Source of the DNA: Syngnathus acus
Taxonomy: Eukaryota; Chordata; Actinopteri; Syngnathiformes; Syngnathidae
Length of the DNA: 64,000 bases
Direction of reading: 5' to 3'
Assembly (NCBI RefSeq): GCF_901709675.1
Contig: NC_051094.1
Location: forward strand, 4,367,001 to 4,431,000
In this document: positions 60,404 to 64,000 of the stretch, piece by piece
Layout: the number at the start of each line of letters is the position of its first letter
How positions within the stretch are numbered: position 1 is the stretch's first letter
The notes under the pieces: model-generated
The model's database searches: none
Told to the model about the DNA's origin: nothing
Seen by the model: only the letters and a program-made list of their open reading frames with translations
Program-made: the position numbers and the translations under genes

Positions 60404-62996
60404 ATGCCCAAAAAGGTGCAGAAACAAGAGGCAGACAAGAAAACAAAGAAAACGCCGAGCCAGGTTACTCCCGCCGAAGAACGAGAGCTTGGAGACAAAG
60501 CAAAGGATTTGGATCGCCTTCAAATACGCTTGTTGAACGACGAGCTCGACAGGTGAGTTACAATTAGAGCGACGGACGGACAGAGACAGACAGACAGACA
60601 CATAGCGAGATGGATAGCCCACCATGACACAACTGGTGCAGACAGCAGCTGAAATGCGAGCGCCTGGAGCAGGAGAAGACGTCACTGGTGCGTCGTTGCG
60701 TCCACGCGGAGACGGAGAAGAAGGAGGCGGTGGAGTATCTGAAGACGGAGCTGCTGGACAAGGAGGACCAGGTGGAGCAGCTGGCGGAGCGGCTGGACCA
60801 AAGTCTGCGGGAAGCCCAAGCTGAGCGAAATGGCCTGAGGGGACGACAGGCCGAAGAGCTCCGGGAGCTGCGGGATCGCATCCACCGGCTGGAGGAGGAC
60901 AACGCCGGCTTAGGTGAGAAGGTACAAGGTCTTCACCTGGCCTCAACACTATCATCACAATTAAAAACTCAATTCTATTTGTCCCATTAATTTGTTAGTG
61001 TTCGCCCACGATTGGCTATTCAAACATTTGACACATGCTCCTCAAGGTTTGGCTGGTGGCAAAACCATCAACATAAATCTCAACTCATTTCAACAGAGTT
61101 CATTGGCAGAAAGATGACAGAAGATAGCGCCAATACACTACATCTGTCTAAATGAAGCACCTCGTTTTATGTCAACAAAGTTCATTAGTTCATCAAGGTG
61201 CCACTGGATGGCCATCCAGTAAAGCACTAATCTTGTTTGAATGGAGGTCCACATATTACATCATCATGGTTCCATGGCACCAAGAGGCAGTTTTGATAGG
61301 CCCAAGTACCAAATGCCGCTGTTGAACTGACAACTCTGTCTCTATAGTGGCCCGGCTTGAAGCGGTGAAGACCTTTGAGGAGGAGAAGGAGCAGCTGAAG
61401 TTTGATGTGGCGGCTGCGCAAAAGAAGCTGGCTGATCGGGAGGGGGAACACGCAGCCGTTATGTACACAGTAGAAATGGAAGCAATGATGGATAAAACCA
61501 GGTGAAAATAACAGACATGTTGCTGAAAAGAAGGCAAGTTGTAAAACTGACACATCTGCTTCACCGATAGACTGGAAAAGGAGCTGGAGACGGCGGCTGA
61601 AGCAGCAGCGGTCGAGGTGGAGCGCCTGGTGGAGCAAAAGCTGCCTGAGGCCAGCAAGCAAGCAGTGCTGGAGAAACAGGAGGCTTGGGCGCGCTACGCC
61701 AGTCTGTCCGACAAGGCCCAGCAGTTGGCCCGCGAGAATCTCGCTCTGCGACAGCAGCGGGGCCGCAATGCGGCCGACGTGGCTATCCTGGAGGAAACAG
61801 TCAACAAAATGGCGCGACAGAGCTGCTTCCGCAAGAAGGTCCCCTTTTCCCCCCATTTTGATTCCCCCAGAAATGAGATTTATTTGGTATTTTTAAGGAC
61901 TTTAAAATAGACGTTGTTAGGTTTTTTTTCATTAACTTATGTTTTTATTGAATGCCTGCATTGTTAGATTTTTCAGACTTCTTAACTAGCTTGATCCGAA
62001 AATTATTTTTCCAGGTATAAAAAAATGTCTATAGTCGAAAATCCTTCCAACTGTTTGTTTTTAAAAAAAAAAAAAAAAAAGATTGTTATAATGCAATTTA
62101 AATGCCACATTAGCTATTCTTAATAACTGTACTGACAACATCCCTCCACTAGGTGGCAGAGCAGCAGAAGGCTGACCTGGCTGAACGCAGTCGGGACGTG
62201 GAACAACTTCGGACTCAACTCGACCAATCCCACGCCGAATTAGAGGCACTCAGGTCCAAATTTAAATCGGCATGGCGTCATATCATTTTCTGCTGATGAC
62301 GTCACCACCATGCAGAAAGTTCAATATTGATTGTCATAAACCTTGCGGAGGGAGGGTGTGTGTTTTAACAGTGATTCTCAATATACAACCAAGTTTTGTT
62401 TTTTTCTTGGCAGAAAAAAACACACCACCACATGTGGTCATCTGAAGGCAGAGCTACAGGAGGAGAGGAAGAGGATTGGCCGGATGAGAGACGCGGTCGC
62501 CGCCATGGGACCAAGGCTCACTGTAATATTTGAACATTTTCTCAAGTTAATACATTCTGGCCACAACATGACTTCACATTTCAAATTCCATGTTAATCAT
62601 CACTATGTCAATTGTCAGCCACATACGGAGAAGCTGCTGAAACTACTGGAAGGCCCCCTCGACCCCCTCCTCAGTGACCCCACGCTGGCTGGAGACAACC
62701 CAGCCAACCAGGGGTGAGATCTCGCCCACGTAAAATTGTCCTTTCCATTTCCTATTCATTTGTCATGTCTGTGCAGGGCAGAAAGCGGCTACGGCCAACT
62801 GGGTCCTCTGACCCGACACGCTCCAAAGGCCAAATGTGCGCCCCCACACAGGTGAGTGACTGCGTGCCGCAAAAAAAAAAAAAACCTGCCATCTTGTGGC
62901 ATTTTCACGCAATCACTGTTAAAAGAGAAATGAATGAAATCCAGTTATGTTTCTCACTGAAACAGTGATGAACATAAAGAGCTGCGTGCACTTTAA
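60404..62996 (+). CDS. Coiled-coil protein, CFAP157-like (ciliary)
   Basis: Nine exons join in phase: 60404-60552, 60642-60913, 61348-61501, 61571-61838, 62153-62253, 62414-62522, 62619-62713, 62777-62851, 62966-62996, giving 417 aa. A Lys-rich start (MPKKVQKQEADKKTKK) is followed by almost continuous heptad-type coiled coil to about residue 310 and a short Pro-rich tail. The spacing of KCERLEQE, EKKEAVEYLK, KEDQVEQLAERL, LARLEAVKTFEEEKEQ and VNKMARQSCFRKK follows the order I recall in CFAP157, a basal-body and axoneme protein (human about 520 aa), but identity is low, so another ciliary coiled-coil family is possible. The X-box-like site upstream supports a ciliary role. The last, very short exon is the weakest call. 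It is convergent with kank1. Confidence 0.62.
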
Positions 62997-62999
62997 TTG

Positions 63000-63721
63000 A
63001 TGTTTATTGTTAGGTGATGACATTGTGCAAAATGACGCTAATGTCAACAGAGAAAGCGGAAACGACGATACTAGACGAACGTACAGTTTGTACAAACACA
63101 CAGCAGATGTGCTTTAGAAAATATACTTTGATAAATATATGACTTCATGCGATATTTATACGCGCTCGTATTGAAAAATACTGTGGTCTTTTTAAATAGA
63201 TACAAAGGATTGGTAGAAATGTCGCTGATGTCAGACCGGAGATCAGCACTATGTACACCGGACCACCATAAGAGACAGTGAGAAAAATATATTGGGGGCT
63301 GATTTTCATTTCAAAAAAGAAAGAAGAAAAAAAATATGGCCTTTTTTGTATCCATGAGGGACAACAAAAGTTATCAGAGGCACCAGCTGGTTACATTCAC
63401 AATAGAAGTGTTGGAGAAGGCTGGGGGAAAAAAAAAAAAAAAAAGTCCTCCAGCTCTAATAAGGCAGTAGAGTATAAACGCTAGCCTGCAAGTTGCTAAC
63501 AGTAGCCTCGAAACCAATGATATAAGCTTCAGAGCAGCAACTTGGAGCTATGGTCATTCCCTTCAGACTTGGAGTTTCGAACCATAGCTTGAAAGTTGTT
63601 AACATTAGCCGCTATGCAGCTAACAATAGCTTCAGAGTGGCTAAAAGTAGCCATTCCACACCAAAAGTAGCCTTAGATCAGCGGATTAGCTAAAGATGCA
63701 CTAACGTTAGCCTCTGAGCAG
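63000..63721 (-). other. kank1: Probable kank1 3' UTR
   Basis: It follows the kank1 stop; an AATAAA on the minus strand at about 63003-63008 could end it, almost meeting the last exon of the CFAP157-like gene. 63480-63725 is rich in GCTAAC/GTTAGC-type motifs. Confidence 0.4.
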
Positions 63722-63725
63722 CTAA
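63480..63725. repeat. GCTAAC / TTAGC-rich minisatellite-like stretch
   Basis: Motifs such as GTTGCTAACAGTAGCC, GTTAACATTAGCC, CAGCTAACAATAGC and CTAACGTTAGCC recur every 20-40 bp just before the kank1 stop codon, on both strands because the core is palindromic. Confidence 0.55.
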
Positions 63726-63956
63726 TCGAAGGGGCCCCTGCGAGTCGGGCTCGGAGACATCTTGCGACCCAGTCGAGGGGTTCCCTGAAAGGGATGAAGA
63801 TGTCAAAAATAATAAAACAGCCAATGAGTTAAAAAAAAAAGAAAAAGCGGTACATACAGGCGACTGCGGTTTGGAGAAGTTGACATGTGCATAAAGCAGG
63901 ACGGCGATGTCCTTGTGTCCGGCGTCCAGAGCGATGGACAGGGCGTTACTCTCGTC
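63722..63956 (-). CDS. kank1: KANK1, C-terminal end (partial)
   Basis: KN-motif and ankyrin-repeat protein that links focal adhesions to cortical microtubule capture sites and regulates actin. Only the last two coding exons are in the window: 63858-63956 ([21 protein letters not shown], the last ankyrin repeat) and 63722-63784 ([20 protein letters not shown], then stop), joined in phase 0. The tail wording is that of KANK1 rather than KANK2-4. The rest lies beyond base 64000. Confidence 0.88.
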
Positions 63957-64000
63957 CTAAACAAAATAAAATGTTAAAAACATATAATGACTAAAATTTT

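Overview
The window looks like nuclear DNA of a compact-genome teleost, probably a percomorph. Coding exons are split by mostly short GT-AG introns, the intergenic DNA is AT-rich with many homopolymers and microsatellites, and the genes are clear vertebrate orthologues or teleost-specific families. No rRNA, tRNA, CRISPR array or bacterial-type operon was seen. All gene models below were assembled by eye from conserved motifs plus splice sites whose phases agree.

Layout. 0.1-1.9 kb (-): 5' part of a Sec24-family COPII gene running off the left edge. 2.4-7.8 kb (-): a 9-coding-exon gene for a ~1032-aa protein with two Cys/His fingers and a region resembling Crypton-type tyrosine recombinases. 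10.4-14.8 kb (+): heparan sulfate 3-O-sulfotransferase of the HS3ST1 type. 16.2-18.0 kb (-): rnmt, mRNA cap methyltransferase. 19.0-21.6 kb (-): h2az2, histone H2A.Z variant. 22.5-23.5 kb (+): purb, head to head with h2az2 (the same pair is adjacent in human 7p13). A hAT-like nonautonomous element lies downstream of purb.

26.4-40.4 kb (-) is an accessory region: a tandem array of teleost C2H2 zinc-finger genes. Each has a short coiled-coil first exon, an acidic linker and a finger exon, and each starts from a conserved promoter block with ETS-like and YY1-like cores. The array holds one decayed unit, four units that look intact, one collapsed relic, and a unit in which two THAP-domain exons sit between promoter and fingers, giving a predicted 598-aa THAP-C2H2 protein. 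A 521-bp mariner-like element sits in one intron.

40.5-42.2 kb (-): il1b, with TATA box, NF-kB site and an AU-rich 3' UTR. 46.5-59.5 kb (-): cnnm4-type magnesium transport mediator, 9 coding exons including a probable 57-bp cassette exon; one intron holds a perfect 28-bp inverted repeat. 60.4-63.0 kb (+): coiled-coil gene resembling CFAP157 with an RFX X-box-like site just upstream, consistent with a ciliary role. 63.7-64.0 kb (-): the last two coding exons of kank1, running off the right edge.

The conserved genes are unrelated housekeeping, immune, chromatin and ciliary functions. The most unusual material is the zinc-finger/THAP array, the recombinase-like gene and the perfect hairpin.
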